Positions 22,585 through 34,998 of a DNA stretch of 64,000 nt are shown here, piece by piece. The notes under the pieces were generated by a model. It saw only the letters and a program-made list of their open reading frames with translations. It was not told the origin of the DNA and did not search any database. Position numbers and translations under genes: made by a program. The first letter of the stretch is position 1. Every line of letters begins with the position of its first letter. Source of the stretch: Lutraria lutraria (lineage: Eukaryota > Mollusca > Bivalvia > Venerida > Mactridae); contig OZ026850.1 in the NCBI GenBank assembly GCA_964023205.1, positions 766,368 to 830,367 of the forward strand, read 5' to 3'.

Positions 22585-24716
22585 ATGAATACTTTGTTTG
22601 CCTCAGTTATTGTCGCGGTCATGGGTAAGTCTCAACGTGATTTTATTCCATTATGGATTTTTATTGAATATAGTAGCTGACTCTACAGATGACGACTGCT
22701 TTAAAAGTTTCTTGCGGCGATGGTCGGTTTTGGGGTGCGTTCGATAATATCACCCTTGATTGAGTTTGTACTCGTTCATGCAGATTTTATTTAAAGTTAG
22801 AGAGACCGTCAAACAAGGTGAATTTTATATACGTGATGTGGCCTAAGGGTAGGGCAACAGGGAAGAGGGGTGAATGAGGATCGATAAAAGAGAAGAAAAA
22901 TGTAAAGGCTTATGGAGGGGCGAAAAAAAAAAGGAAAAAGGTTGTGCGAAACATTAAAGGAGTGAATGGGCAGGGGCATAAAGAGAAGAGGAGTAAATGG
23001 GATGGGGCGATAAAAAAGAATAAAATGATTTAGGAGGGGCGTAACATTAAAACAGTGAATGGGGAGGGGCAAAAGAGAAGATGAGTAAATGGGACGGGGC
23101 GATAAAAAAGAAAAATGAATTTGAAGGGATGTAACACTAAAAGAGTGAATGGGAAGGGACAATGAGAGTAAACATGGGGGGGGGGGGCAAAAAAAAAGAA
23201 AAATGAATAGGCTTGGCGAACATTTAAAGGAGCAAATTGGGAAGGTTGAAAGACAAGAGAAATTGATTGGGAGGGGGCGATAAAAATAACCAGGGAGTGG
23301 CGAAACATTAAAGGAGTAAATGGGGAGGGGCAAAAGAAAAGATGAGTGAATGATGAAAAAAACACCGAGTAGGTACCTGGAGGTGTTTAATATTATGTTT
23401 AATAATACATAGTTTTTATTTGAGAAGTGTCATGAGCCAAGAACGACTGGTATCACAGAACAAGTAACAGAAATATTAAAACTGAGCATTCAATAAAAAA
23501 AACACATTGTATGCACGATGAAATGAATTTGCTACGTTTCAGTTGCTGCTGTATCTTGCGAAAACTGTACAACGAATGGCGACTGCCAATCAACCATGTG
23601 CGGAAGTGGATTCCACGTGATCTGCGAACACAGAATGGAAGACGGAGTGACTGCCGGTGGTGGATTGTGCACATGCGCAAAGGATGACCTATGTATTTAT
23701 ATTTCTTTCGTTTTAGAAAACAAATTTTAGGGGTCGCGGCCATGGTCCAGTGGATAGTTCGCTGGACTTAAAACCCGACCGTCTGGGTCCGAATCTTGGC
23801 AGCGGCAGGTCATTACATTCTATGGAAATTTGACAAAAATGTCGATTTTCCTTCATATCTGGGAAGTTGCCAGCTCCTTTTGGAAGGATAAGTTAGCAAT
23901 GGTAAAAATACACGAGTCCAGGGTTACTTGTTTGGTGAACCGGCCGCCATGTATAAGAGAAATATCGTAGAAAACGGCGTCTACCTACAGTAACTAAATG
24001 AAAGAAATACATTTCATGAATGCATTACGTATGTAATCGGTTATTAATTCGTCTTTTTATGTAGTCGAGCCCCGTTATTTTAATGTTATATGGGTCCAGA
24101 GTTATGATAGATCTGTAAAACCCGCATATTTCATATACTTAATCGTGTTTCGAAACGTCCGCCTTATTGAAATAAATTCGAACACGTGACGTCCAGCTTG
24201 CAAGAGCTAATCGGACTGGTTAATACGCCTATCATAGTCATTTTTTTACTGACACGATATTACCATACTGCTGTACATGTACGGTTTTTAATGTTTACTG
24301 TGCAACCTCTCCAAAGCAACACCCTTTGGGAGTAGCAACATTATGTTTTTCTTTAGAGATCGTTGTTCCAGAGAGGTAAAGTTAATACAAAAATGTAGTT
24401 ACATCATGCTGTTGTTGAAGGGGTGCTAAAGAAAGGGCTGCTCTGGAGAGGTTGTACTGTACATAAACATTTCAAGAGATGAATAATATGTCTACACTGT
24501 CCCAATAAAACTGATTGTGAGTTTCACGCGTTCTTTATATTATTGCTCAAGGGAGGGTCGCTCTGGAGAGGTTGTACTGTATTTCTCTTAATGTTGGCGT
24601 GTTTCATGTTTTCAGCGTGTACTAGCAAACAGGATTGCCTCAATCTCACTTACAACTGTATCTCAGACAACCACAAGCATTGTTATGATGGAAAATGTAT
24701 TTGTTCTAGATGGTAA
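22585..24716 (+). CDS. Secreted cysteine-rich peptide 1, CvSI-like (array gene 1)
   Basis: Exons 22585-22624, 23543-23692, 24616-24716; 96 aa. Exon 1 codes for most of a signal peptide (MNTLFASVIVAVM). The mature part has two six-cysteine modules: C-x5-C-x4-C-x7-C-xn-C-x-C in exon 2, and a related module ending HKHCYDGKCICSRW in exon 3. This matches the 12-cysteine plan I recall for oyster CvSI serine protease inhibitors (MEROPS I84), so an extracellular protease-inhibitor or defence role is inferred, not shown. Gene 1 is the most divergent of the first five and has a 13th cysteine (residue 19, in SCENC) at the signal-peptide border. AATAAA lies at 24734. Intron 1 holds a purine-rich minisatellite and intron 2 a SINE and a MITE. 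Confidence 0.75.
22850..23345 (+). repeat. Purine-rich degenerate minisatellite
   Basis: Repeated pieces such as GAATGGGGAGGGGC, AAAAGAGAAGATGAGTAAAT and GCGATAAAAAAGAAAAATGA give a strand that is nearly all purine plus T. It lies in intron 1 of peptide gene 1. The long minus-strand frames rich in P, F, S are repeat artefacts. Confidence 0.8.
23729..23995 (+). repeat. tRNA-derived SINE in intron 2 of peptide gene 1
   Basis: The head has A-box-like TGGTCCAGTGGATAG and B-box-like GGTCCGAATCT. The body has GCGGCAGGTCATTACATTCT, GGAAATTTGACAAAAATGTC and GGTGAACCGGCCGCCATGTA. Best full-length member in the window. Confidence 0.85.
24298..24459. repeat. MITE family A
   Basis: Left CTGTGCAACCTCTCCAAAGC, right CTCTGGAGAGGTTGTACTG, TA outside both. 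A detached right-end piece (GGGTCGCTCTGGAGAGG plus TTGTACTG) follows at 24547-24579. Confidence 0.8.
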
Positions 24717-24831
24717 ATCTTCAGCTAGCATTCAATAAATTTTGTTTTGTTGATATCACGTGGTACGTTGTTATTTAAAATCCCTAACAGAGAACACATG
24801 TTGCACAAAACAAATAACAGAATACCACTTA

Positions 24832-24942
24832 CTGTTAAACCTTTGAACGAAGGCCATCTTTTGGAATGACAAAATATGGCCTTTATTAGCAAGCGGTCTT
24901 TATTTAGAGGTCAAATTGTTCTGAATAATCAATGACGTTTTT
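24832..24942. repeat. MITE family B, truncated
   Basis: CTGTTAAACCTTTGAACGAA left end and the usual AATAATCAATGACG middle. The right half is missing and another repeat starts directly after. Confidence 0.7.
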
Positions 24943-25840
24943 AGCTCACATGTCACAAAGTGACAGGGTGAGCTTTTCTGATCAGTCTCCGTCCGGCGTC
25001 GTGCGTCGTCAAACTTTATGTTGTGAACACACTAGGGGCCACATTTTTAGCGCAATTTTAGCAAAACTGGGTCAGAACGTTAATATCGACAAAATCTCGG
25101 ACGAGTTCGACATTGGGCCATTTTGGATGAAAAATTAGGTCACCAAGGACTAATAAGGGAAAACATTGTGAACACTTTAGAAATCACTGTTTTTATTGGA
25201 TCTTCATGAAACTTTGTCAGAATGTTTATTTAAATAATATGTAGGTCAAGTTTGATAATGGGTCAATTGCTGGAAAACCTTGTGAACACTCTAGAAGTCA
25301 GTGTTTTGAATGATCATGAAACCTTGTCAGAATGTTTGTCTTTAAATTATTTTGGACGAGTTCGAACATGAGTCATCTTGGGTCAAAAACTAGGTCGCTA
25401 GGTTAAATCTCATGAAAATCCATGTAAACACTGTAGATTTCACAGTTATAATTGGATCTTCACCAAACTTTGTCAAATCGTTTATTTTAATGATATAACC
25501 GTCGAGTACAAATATGGGTCATCTGGGGTTAATAACTAGGTCACCAGGTCAAATCTTAGGAAAACTTTGTTAACACTGTAGATGTCACAGTTTTGATTGG
25601 AACTTCACTTAATCTTTGTCTCAATGTTTGCCTCAATGATGTGTGTCAAGGTTGAATATGGGTCAGCCAGGCCGGGGGCAAAAAACTGGGTCACCAGGTC
25701 AAATCTTAGGTAAACATCTTGTAAATGCTCTAAATTGCATGGTTTTAATTGGATCTTGGCCAAACCTTGTCTGATTGTTCGTCTTTATGATAAGGATAAG
25801 TTCAAATATGGGTCATCTAGGGTAAAAAACTCCTTTATTT
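24943..25840 (+). repeat. Long dispersed repeat with about 125-bp internal periodicity
   Basis: Opens with a small hairpin, GCTCACATGTCACAAAGTGA then CAGGGTGAGC. It is followed by about six degenerate copies of a unit containing TAGGTCACCAGGTCAAATC, TGAACACTCTAGAAGTCA, GATCTTCATGAAACTTTGTC and TATGGGTCATCT. I recognise this as a repeat style common in bivalve genomes. Not coding. Confidence 0.75.
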
Positions 25841-26198
25841 CCGGTGTACAGAGTTACCGTTCGTGAACTTACTGTCACAGCCAAATCGTAATTACTCGGG
25901 CATTTCCGCAACAGCATGGAAAGGCTGAAAAGCCTTCCCCAAAACGGTTTAAATTGTTTCCATCGTTGGATTCCCAGGGTCAGGCATGATGGAAACCGTA
26001 GCCTACAAATAACAACAACAACAAAATGGCGGCCTGCCTATTATGTCCGAGCTATACAAGCAAAGCTTGGTCCATTCTATTAAAGTTATACTGTGAATTT
26101 ATACACCAACAAACCTATATATTTAACAGTTTATTATTTAACTGCGTACTGACTTTCTTATCAGCGTCGCTATATCTACATTTTTTAAAGATTACGTG
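25841..26198. other. Upstream region of peptide gene 2
   Basis: Shares blocks with the upstream regions of genes 3-5 and with 46205-46530: TTTCCATCGTTGGATTCCCA, GGGTCAG, CATGATGGAAACCGTAG and AAAATGG. This conservation marks it as part of the ancestral duplicated unit. Confidence 0.6.
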
Positions 26199-26237
26199 GT
26201 CACGTGATTTTAACTGATAATAAAATCATTATATATG
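26199..26237 (+). promoter_or_regulatory. Candidate promoter of peptide gene 2
   Basis: GTCACGTGAT at 26199-26208 and TATATATG at 26230-26237, 54 bp before the ATG. GTCACGTGA fits the E-box recognised by MiT/USF-type bHLH-ZIP factors (general knowledge; binding here is inference). Confidence 0.55.
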
Positions 26238-26290
26238 CTCGTTTATTGGCTGTCTGTCCCACTGTAGAAGACGTCCGTCTGAGAATAAAA

Positions 26291-29061
26291 ATGAAACTTC
26301 CATTGTTGTTGGCCATATTCGCGGTTGTAGGTAATTGCCATTTTATTATTTCCAGTTTATACCACATTATAGCAATCTTCGAATTAATAGTTGTTTAAGA
26401 CATTGGATTTTTTTTTTCAAAACGTTACATATTTTTTGGACAATTTTTTAAGCCCAGCAGGTTAGCTCATTGGAGTCTTGACTAAAGAAATCCCATCCCA
26501 TGTTAAATTGTGGGGTTACCTAAGTTAAATGCAGGGAGCTGGTTAGGATAACTGCTCGCCACGATATGACTGAGACGTTGAAAATGTGGTTAAATCCAAA
26601 TAAATAAATAATGATTGTTAAAGTAAAACCAAGCATTGATAGGACTGTTATTGACTGACTTTAATGTATTGCAAGTTATTTCTGAAAATCAATGTTATTC
26701 ACCAAATTATTCATCAAATCCCTTGAATGGTAACATTGACCAACAGAAACACTTGCAGACGGATAGACTCCCAATGTGAGATGCAGGATATTGACATTGC
26801 TGCCTTTATTCAAAAGTCTGCAATGTAAACTTTTTTTCGACACGGATAGAAGAGGCGTCAGGTAATTGTTAGTAGAAAAGGATATGCGTAACTAAAAAGG
26901 CTTCGTTTCTAAAAACGATATTGCGATTACGTGTGTATAGAAATATTGTGTGCATTGAGAGTTGTTCTGAAGGAGGATTGTGTCCATTGCATGTGGTTGT
27001 GTATGAGGTTTGTGTACATTGCATGTGGTTGTGTAGGAGGTTTGTGTGCATTGAGAGTTGTTCTGAAGGAGGATTGTGTCCATTGCATGTGGTTGTGTAT
27101 GAGGTGTGTGTCCATTGCATGTGGTTGTGTATGAGGTTTGTGTCCATTGCATGTGGTTGTGTAGGAGGTTTGTGTGCATTGAGAGTCGTTCTTAAGGAGG
27201 TTTGTGTCCATTGCATGTGGTTGTGTATGAGGTTTGTGTGCATTGAGAGTTGTTCTGAAGGAGGATTGTGTCCATTGCATGTGGTTGTGTATGAGGTTTG
27301 TGTCCATTGAGAGTTGTTCTGAAGGAGGTTTGTGTCCATTGCATGTGGTTGTGTAGGAGGTTTGTGTGCATTGAGAGTTGTTCTGAAGGAGGATTGTGTC
27401 CATTGCATGTGGTTGTGTATGAGGTTTGTGTCCATTGAGAGTTGTTCTGAAGGAGGTTTGTGTCCATTGCATGTGGTTGTGTATGAGGTTTGTGTCCATT
27501 GCATCTGGTTGTGTATGAGGTTTGTGTCCAATGTATCTGGTTGTGTAGGAGGTTTGTGTCCATTGCATGTGGTTGTGTATGAGGTTTGTGTGCATTGCAT
27601 CTGGTTGTGTAGGAGGTTTGTGTCCAATGTATCTGGTTGTGTAGGAAGTTTGTGTCCATTGCATCTGGTTGTGTAGGAGGTTTGTGTCCATTGCATCTGG
27701 TTGTGTAAGAGGTTTGTGTCCATTGCATCTGGTTGTGTAGGAGGTTTGTGTCCATTGCATCTGGTTGTGTATGTGGTTTGTGTCCATTGCATGTGGTTGT
27801 GTAGGAGGTTTGTGTCCATTGCATGTGGTTGTGTAGGAGGTTTTTGTGCATTGAGAGTCGTTCTGGAGGAGGTTTGTGCGTCGGTGTGGAGAAGTTTTAT
27901 TGTATGTAGGATGATGTGGTGTCTTTTACAAAATTAACACCATCCATAGTGGCAACACGTGCTTGGCAGGACGTAAAGAGAGCTCTTTGACATATGACCT
28001 CGTTTAGGAGACTCATCGTTTAACGTATTTGAGACTTCTAAAAAATGAATAATATATGTGTAGTTGTAAATATCAGATTTTATTTTCAGTCGTTTATGTA
28101 ATTTCTGAGCAATGTACAACTGACAGCGATTGCACATCTACATCATGCGGAACTGACAATCATATTGTCTGTGAACATCCAGTCGGTGCTGGCACTGTGA
28201 CTAACGGAGGTCTTTGTACATGCGCAGCAGATAATCTAAGTAAATACAGTTTGACTTGATATCCATAGCTGGCCGGAAATGAAGTCAGGTAAAGAATAAT
28301 AATGGCGGCGTCCAGTGGGTACACAAACGCAAGGGAATTATCATTATTTGACTGATCAAACTCAAAGTCGATCATGAAAAAAGAAAAATTCTATGATAGA
28401 TAATACATAAACAGGATATCTAATCCATACGATAATAGGATATGATCAACCGATGTAAGAAAGTCCCCATACTTCAACACAGTGCGCACTGTGTGCGCCG
28501 CCATATTTGCACTTTGCCTGACCCGATAACGTAATGCCAGAGGCAATAAATAATCACAGTAGAACTCCTGTAAAACCGGAATTCTCTGAAAATCAAACAA
28601 TTTTCCAAGTCCCATTAATTCGGATTTTACTTTATCAAAACTCTGTGAAAATCGGGATTCTCAAATCCCGGACATTTGATCCGGTCCGGTTTTGAGGGGT
28701 TTTACTGTATATAATTATATGTGCTGTAAGCAAATCTAAAGTGTCCGGAAGATCATTTCGACTGTGAATCGGTATAACGTACTCTGATAAACATTGAATT
28801 TTTAACAATAAAAATTGCATAATTTTATGTTCAATAAGAATTCAAGAAATTATTTTGTATATTTGTATTTAAAAGTGAAACAGAGAAGGAATGGTACTCA
28901 CCGACGCCCAAAGGGTATACATACACAAAGAATTAAACTAACTCATATTTTTTTCAGCGTGCACAGCCCGAGAAGACTGTTTGTCCATCAGCTATTTCTC
29001 GTGTATTAGCGAAGGCCATAAACATTGCTATGACGCGAAGTGTATTTGCACCAGGTGGTAA
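26291..29061 (+). CDS. Secreted 12-cysteine peptide, CvSI-like (array gene 2)
   Basis: Exons 26291-26330, 28090-28239, 28958-29061; 97 aa. Signal peptide MKLPLLLAIFAVVVVYVIS, then module 1 (EQCTTDSDC, TSTSCGTDNHIVC, GGLCTC) and module 2 (TCTAREDC, GHKHCYDAKCICTRW), with twelve cysteines. Likely a secreted protease inhibitor of the CvSI type, by cysteine plan only. Exon 3 is identical to that of genes 3-5, while exon 2 differs at several codons. Intron 1 has grown to about 1.76 kb by a 32-bp minisatellite that is a single unit in genes 3-5. AATAAA at 29083. Confidence 0.78.
26455..26620 (+). repeat. SINE, in intron 1 of peptide gene 2
   Basis: GTTAGCTCATTGGAGTC resembles a tRNA A-box region. 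The tail GCTGGTTAGGATAACTGCTC, CACGATATGACTGAG and GTTGAAAATG is shared with 54975-55120. It ends in AAATAAATAAATA. Confidence 0.6.
26930..27880 (+). repeat. 32-bp minisatellite with two subtypes
   Basis: About 29 units. Subtype A has GCATGTGGTTGTGTAGG and subtype B has GAGAGTTGTTCTGAAGG, each followed by AGGTTTGTGTCCATT. Units interleave irregularly. Long open frames on both strands arise because 32 is not a multiple of three. The flank CGTTCTGGAGGAGGTTTGTG is single-copy in genes 3-5. Confidence 0.92.
28557..28707. repeat. MITE family I in intron 2 of peptide gene 2
   Basis: CAGTAGAACTCCTGTAAAAC on the left and GGTTTTGAGGGGTTTTACTG on the right. Paired inner motifs GGAATTCTCTGAAAATC and CTCTGTGAAAATCGGGATTC. 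The same insertion site holds 32409-32556 in gene 3, so it predates the duplication. Confidence 0.75.
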
Positions 29062-29365
29062 ACATGCTGGTTGACTGATTCAAATAAATATTTGGAAAGA
29101 ATAAATTTATTGCGTTCTTTTTATTGAAAAATGAAAAACACAATGTATATAAGTAGCATTCCAAAGGCATCATTCCATGGCATTAGCATGCTTCAACATC
29201 AACAGAATCCTGTAATTAATCTCCCAACTTTTATCAAAACTGAAAAGTCTGCAATGTATACGTATACAATAAGTGGTACTATTTTTGGGCTGTTATTAGG
29301 TCGAAGGACGTTTTTTTCAATGCGATGACATAGGATGGAGATTTCTGAGGAAATCAGCTTCACAT

Positions 29366-30942
29366 TATGTCAACACCATACATAAATCACGTCAACACCA
29401 TTTGTAAATCATGTCAACACCATTTGTAAAGCATGTCAAAACCATTTATAAATAATGACAACACTATACATAAAACATGTCAACACCATTTATAAAACAT
29501 GACAATACCATACATAAAACATGTCAACACCATTTATAAATAATGTCAACACCATACATAAAACATGTCAACACCATTTTAAAATCATGTCAACACCATT
29601 TAGAATCTATGTCAACATCATTTATAATCTATGTCAAGACCATTTATAATCTATGTCAACACCATTAATAAACCATGTCAACACTATTTATAAACCATGT
29701 CAACACCATTTTAAAATCATGTCAACACCATTTAGAATCTATGTCAACATCATTTATACTCTATGTCAAGACCATTTATAATCTATGTCAACACCATTAA
29801 TAAACCATGTCAACACCATTTATAAACCATGTCAACACCATTTATAAACCATGTCAACACCATTTATAATATATGTCAATATCATTTATAAACGATGTCA
29901 ACACCATTTATAATCTATGTCAACACCATTTATAATCTATATCAACACCATTTATAATCTATGTCAACACCATTTATAAACCATGTCAACACCATTTATA
30001 AACCAGGTCAACACCATTTATAAACCATGTCAACACCATTTATAAACCATGTCAACACCATTTATAATCTATGTCAACATCATTTATAAGTTATGCCAAT
30101 ACCATTTATAAACTATGTCAACACCTTACCCAAATCATGCCAACACCATACACAAATCATGTCAACACCATACACAAATAATGTCAACACCATACATACA
30201 TCATGTCAACACCATACATACATCATGTCAACACCATTTATAAACCATGTCAACACCATTTATGAGTTATGCCAACATCATTTATGAGTTATGCCAATAC
30301 CATTTATAAACTTTGTCAACACCTTACCCAAATCATGCCAACACCATACACAAATCATGTCAACACAATTTATAAACCATGTCAACACCATTTATAATCT
30401 ATGTCAACATCATTTATGAGTTATGCCAATACCATTTATAAAGTATGTCAACATCTTACCCAAATCATGCCAACACCTTACCCAAATCATGCCAACACCA
30501 TACACAAATCATGTCAACACCATACACAAATCATGTCAACACCATACATACATCATGTCAACACCATATATACATCATGTCAACACCATTTATAAACCAT
30601 GTCAACACCATTTATAATCTATGTCAACATCAATTATGAGTTATGCCAATACCATTTATAAACTATGTCAACACCTTACCCAAATCATGCCAACACCTTA
30701 CCCAAATCATGCCAACACCATACACAAATTATGCCAACACCATACACAAATCATGTCAACACCATACATACATCGTGTCAACACCTTACACAAATCATGC
30801 CAACACCATACACAAATCATGTCAACACCATACACAAATCATGTCAACACCATACACAAATCATGCCAACACCATACACAAATCATGTCAACACCATACA
30901 TATATCATGTGAACACTTTTCGGAAAATGAGACAACACCATA
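29366..30942 (+). repeat. 22-bp satellite array, copy A
   Basis: About 72 units of ATGTCAACACCATTTATAAA plus two bases. Variants (CATACACAAATC, CATACATACATC, CTTACCCAAATC, TTTATAATCT) recur in blocks, giving a higher-order pattern. All open frames in it (repeating STPYIHHVNTI) are artefacts of the 22-bp period. Confidence 0.95.
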
Positions 30943-31457
30943 AAGTCACAAGATTAGACTTGATTGTTCGTGTATAAATAATTAATGAGTCATATCCTGT
31001 TCTAGGAGGGAAAAAATGGTAAGGTAATTAAGATTACAAATACACCTCGTACATAAGTGTAGGGTAACAAATTTTGGCTACGTGGTTTCCGGTCACCACT
31101 TTTTCAACACAAGGTACTCGTTTTCAAGAATAATTCTCTACATATTGGCAGCCTCAAACGTGTTTATCGTTCGCGATTGATAAATTGGGCATCAAATTTC
31201 CATTGAAAGAGAAACGATTTGTTTCCATCGTTGGATTCCCAGGGTCAGCCATGATGGAAACCGTAGCCCGTGAACAGCAAAACAAAATGGTGGCCTGTCT
31301 GTTATGTCCGGGCTATATAAAGCTTGGTCCATTCTAGAAAGTTATACTGTGAATTTACACTCTCACAAACATCTATATTTAACAGTTTATTATATAACTG
31401 CGTACTGACTTTCTTATCAATGTCGCATGATTCTACATTGTTTTTAAAGATTACGTT
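30943..31457. other. Spacer between 22-bp array and peptide gene 3
   Basis: Unique-looking DNA conserved before genes 3, 4 and 5, and in decayed form at 46205-46530. No coding potential recognised. Confidence 0.6.
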
Positions 31458-31495
31458 GTCACGTGATTTTAACTGATAATAAATTATTATATATG
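31458..31495 (+). promoter_or_regulatory. Candidate promoter of peptide gene 3
   Basis: GTCACGTGAT at 31458-31467 and TATATATG at 31488-31495. The ATG follows 53 bp later. Confidence 0.55.
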
Positions 31496-31548
31496 CTCGT
31501 CTTTTAGCTTTCTGTCCCACTGTAGAAGACGTCCGTCTGAGAATAAAA

Positions 31549-33117
31549 ATGAAACTTCCATTGTTGTTGGCCATATTCGCGGTTGTAGGTAATTGCCATT
31601 TTATTATTTTTATTTTATGCAACATGAAAGCGATGTTCAGATTAAAAGGTGTAAAACACTGGATCTTTTTGTTAAAACGTCAGATATTTTCTAACAATAT
31701 AATTGTTAAAATAAATCAAAGTACTGAGAAGATTGTGGTCGGCTGACTGTACGATATTGTACGTTCTTTCTGAAGTGGTGTCGTTCTAGAGGAGGCTTGT
31801 GCGTCGATATGGAGAAGGTTTTGTTGTAAGCAGGGTATTATGGTACAGATGGTGTCTTTTTTACATCTTACAAAATTAATACCATTCATAATGGCAACAC
31901 GTGCTTGGCAGGACGTTAAGAGAGCTCTTTGACATATGACCTCGTTTAGGAAAGACGCATCGTTTTTAACGTATTTTAGATGGATTACCAATGGATGATA
32001 GATGTAAATATCAGATTTCATTTTCAGTTGTTTATGTAATCTCTGAGCAATGTACAACTGACAGTGATTGCAATTCTACACAATGCGCAACTGACAACCA
32101 TATTGTCTGTGAACATCCAGCCGGTGAAGGCGTAGTGACTAACGGAGGTCTTTGTACATGCGCAGCAGATAATCTAAGTAAATACAGTTTTGACTTGATA
32201 TCCATAGCTGGTCTGGTTCCCTGCCTACTTTGGTTTCCCGGCATAACGCCGGAAATTAGGTCAGATAAAGAATAATAATGGCGGCGTCCAGTGGGTATAC
32301 AAACACAAGGGAATTATCATTAATAACTGATCAAAGTTTCTTTTTTCATGATTTTTTCAGAGGCAGATACATCCATGGCTTGATAATTATGTAACTCAAT
32401 ATATAATTCAGTAAAACCAGAATTCCCTGAAAATCGGACAATATTCCAAGTCCCATTTTCGGATTTTTTATCAAAAGCTCTGTGAAAACCGGAATTCTCA
32501 GAAAGCCGGACTTTTGACCACGTCCGGAAGGGGTCCGGTTTTGAGAGTTTTTACTGTATATCTTTATACGTGCATTATACTGTGTCCGGACAGAATTGTT
32601 TAGTTCTTAATTGAAAATTTAAGTCATAGGCAACTTTTTGTATCGTTAGTGACTCTATTGTTGTGCCAAACCACCATAAATGAGTTTTATTTCTCAAAAA
32701 CATCTGCTGATAATATAATACATACAATGCATACAAAAATGTATTATGTTCTCAAACCGGAAATAGTAATAGCTCCATTTTAGACCGATAGTGAAAACTA
32801 TTAGAAGATCATTTCGACTGTGAATCGGTATAACGTACTCTGATAAACATTGAATTTTTAACAATAAAAATTGCATAATTTTATGTTCAATAAGAATTCA
32901 AGAAATTATTTTGTATATTTGTATTTAAAAGTGAAACAGAGAAGGAATGGTACTCACCGACGCCCAAAGGGTATACATACACAAAGAATTAAACTAACTC
33001 ATATTTTTTTCAGCGTGCACAGCCCGAGAAGACTGTTTGTCCATCAGCTATTTCTCGTGTATTAGCGAAGGCCATAAACATTGCTATGACGCGAAGTGTA
33101 TTTGCACCAGGTGGTAA
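31549..33117 (+). CDS. Secreted 12-cysteine peptide, CvSI-like (array gene 3)
   Basis: Exons 31549-31588, 32028-32177, 33014-33117; 97 aa. Exon 1 codes MKLPLLLAIFAVV (signal peptide), exon 2 module 1 (EQCTTDSDCNSTQC, DNHIVC, GGLCTCAADNL), exon 3 module 2 (CTAREDC, FSC, GHKHCYDAKCICTRW). Twelve cysteines, no free one. All introns are phase 1. Predicted to be identical in protein to genes 4 and 5. AATAAA at 33139. Intron 2 contains a family I MITE at 32409-32556. Protease inhibition is inferred from the CvSI-like plan. Confidence 0.8.
32409..32556. repeat. MITE family I (copies also at 36465-36612 and 40518-40665)
   Basis: CAGTAAAACCAGAATTCCCT at the left, GGTTTTGAGAGTTTTTACTG at the right, TA after the right end. 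Two inner GGAATTCTCAGAAAGCCGGA-type arms. Copies in genes 4 and 5 are carried by the segmental duplication. Confidence 0.75.
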
Positions 33118-33421
33118 ACATGCTGGTTGACTGATTCAAATAAATATTTGGAAAGAATAAATTTATTGCGTTCTTTTTATTGAAAAATGAAAAACACAAT
33201 GTATATAAGTAGCATTCCAAAGGCATCATTCCATGGCATTAGCATGCTTCAACATCAACAGAATCCTGTAATTAATCTCCCAACTTTTATCAAAACTGAA
33301 AAGTCTGCAATGTATACGTATACAATAAGTGGTACTATTTTTGGGCTGTTATTAGGTCGAAGGACGTTTTTTTCAATGCGATGACATAGGATGGAGATTT
33401 CTGAGGAAATCAGCTTCACAT

Positions 33422-34998
33422 TATGTCAACACCATACATAAATCACGTCAACACCATTTGTAAATCATGTCAACACCATTTGTAAAGCATGTCAAAACCA
33501 TTTATAAATAATGACAACACTATACATAAAACATGTCAACACCATTTATAAAACATGACAATACCATACATAAAACATGTCAACACCATTTATAAATAAT
33601 GTCAACACCATACATAAAACATGTCAACACCATTTTAAAATCATGTCAACACCATTTAGAATCTATGTCAACATCATTTATAATCTATGTCAAGACCATT
33701 TATAATCTATGTCAACACCATTAATAAACCATGTCAACACCATTTATAAACCATGTCAACACCATTTTAAAATCATGTCAACACCATTTAGAATCTATGT
33801 CAACATCATTTATACTCTATGTCAAGACCATTTATAATATATGTCAACACCATTAATAAACCATGTCAACACCATTTATAAACCATGTCAACACCATTTA
33901 TAAACCATGTCAACACCATTTATAATATATGTCAATATCATTTATAAACGATGTCAACACCATTTATAATCTATGTCAACACCATTTATAATCTATATCA
34001 ACACCATTTATAATCTATGTCAACACCATTTATAAACCATGTCAACACCATTTATAAACCAGGTCAACACCATTTATAAACCATGTCAACACCATTTATA
34101 AACCATGTCAACACCATTTATAATCTATGTCAACATCATTTATAAGTTATGCCAATACCATTTATAAACTATGTCAACACCTTACCCAAATCATGCCAAC
34201 ACCATACACAAATCATGTCAACACCATACACAAATAATGTCAACACCATACATACATCATGTCAACACCATACATACATCATGTCAACACCATTTATAAA
34301 CCATGTCAACACCATTTATGAGTTATGCCAACATCATTTATGAGTTATGCCAATACCATTTATAAACTTTGTCAACACCTTACCCAAATCATGCCAACAC
34401 CATACACAAATCATGTCAACACAATTTATAAACCATGTCAACACCATTTATAATCTATGTCAACATCATTTATGAGTTATGCCAATACCATTTATAAAGT
34501 ATGTCAACATCTTACCCAAATCATGCCAACACCTTACCCAAATCATGCCAACACCATACACAAATCATGTCAACACCATACACAAATCATGTCAACACCA
34601 TACATACATCATGTCAACACCATATATACATCATGTCAACACCATTTATAAACCATGTCAACACCATTTATAATCTATGTCAACATCATTTATGAGTTAT
34701 GCCAATACCATTTATAAACTATGTCAACACCTTACCCAAATCATGCCAACACCTTACCCAAATCATGCCAACACCATACACAAATTATGCCAACACCATA
34801 CACAAATCATGTCAACACCATACATACATCGTGTCAACACCTTACACAAATCATGCCAACACCATACACAAATCATGTCAACACCATACACAAATCATGT
34901 CAACACCATACACAAATCATGCCAACACCATACACAAATCATGTCAACACCATACATATATCATGTGAACACTTTTCGGAAAATGAGACAACACCATA
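33422..34998 (+). repeat. 22-bp satellite array, copy B
   Basis: Duplicate of 29366-30942 at a constant 4,056-bp offset, with three or four single-base changes noticed. Confidence 0.95.

Noticed and set aside
22809..23365. Minus-strand frames of 174 and 111 aa rich in Pro, Phe and Ser
   Set aside because: They read the purine-rich minisatellite in an intron of peptide gene 1; no motif.
26869..27937. Long frames on both strands, up to 316 aa, repeating MDTNLLHNHMQW or CMWLCMRFV
   Set aside because: Artefacts of the 32-bp minisatellite in intron 1 of peptide gene 2; open on both strands at once.
32207..32275. Continuation of the exon 2 frame past the donor in genes 3-5 (ending GITPEIRSDKE)
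   Set aside because: The donor GTAAAT after CTAA is conserved in genes 2-5 and the frame continues in exon 3 with the second cysteine module; the read-through part is intron.
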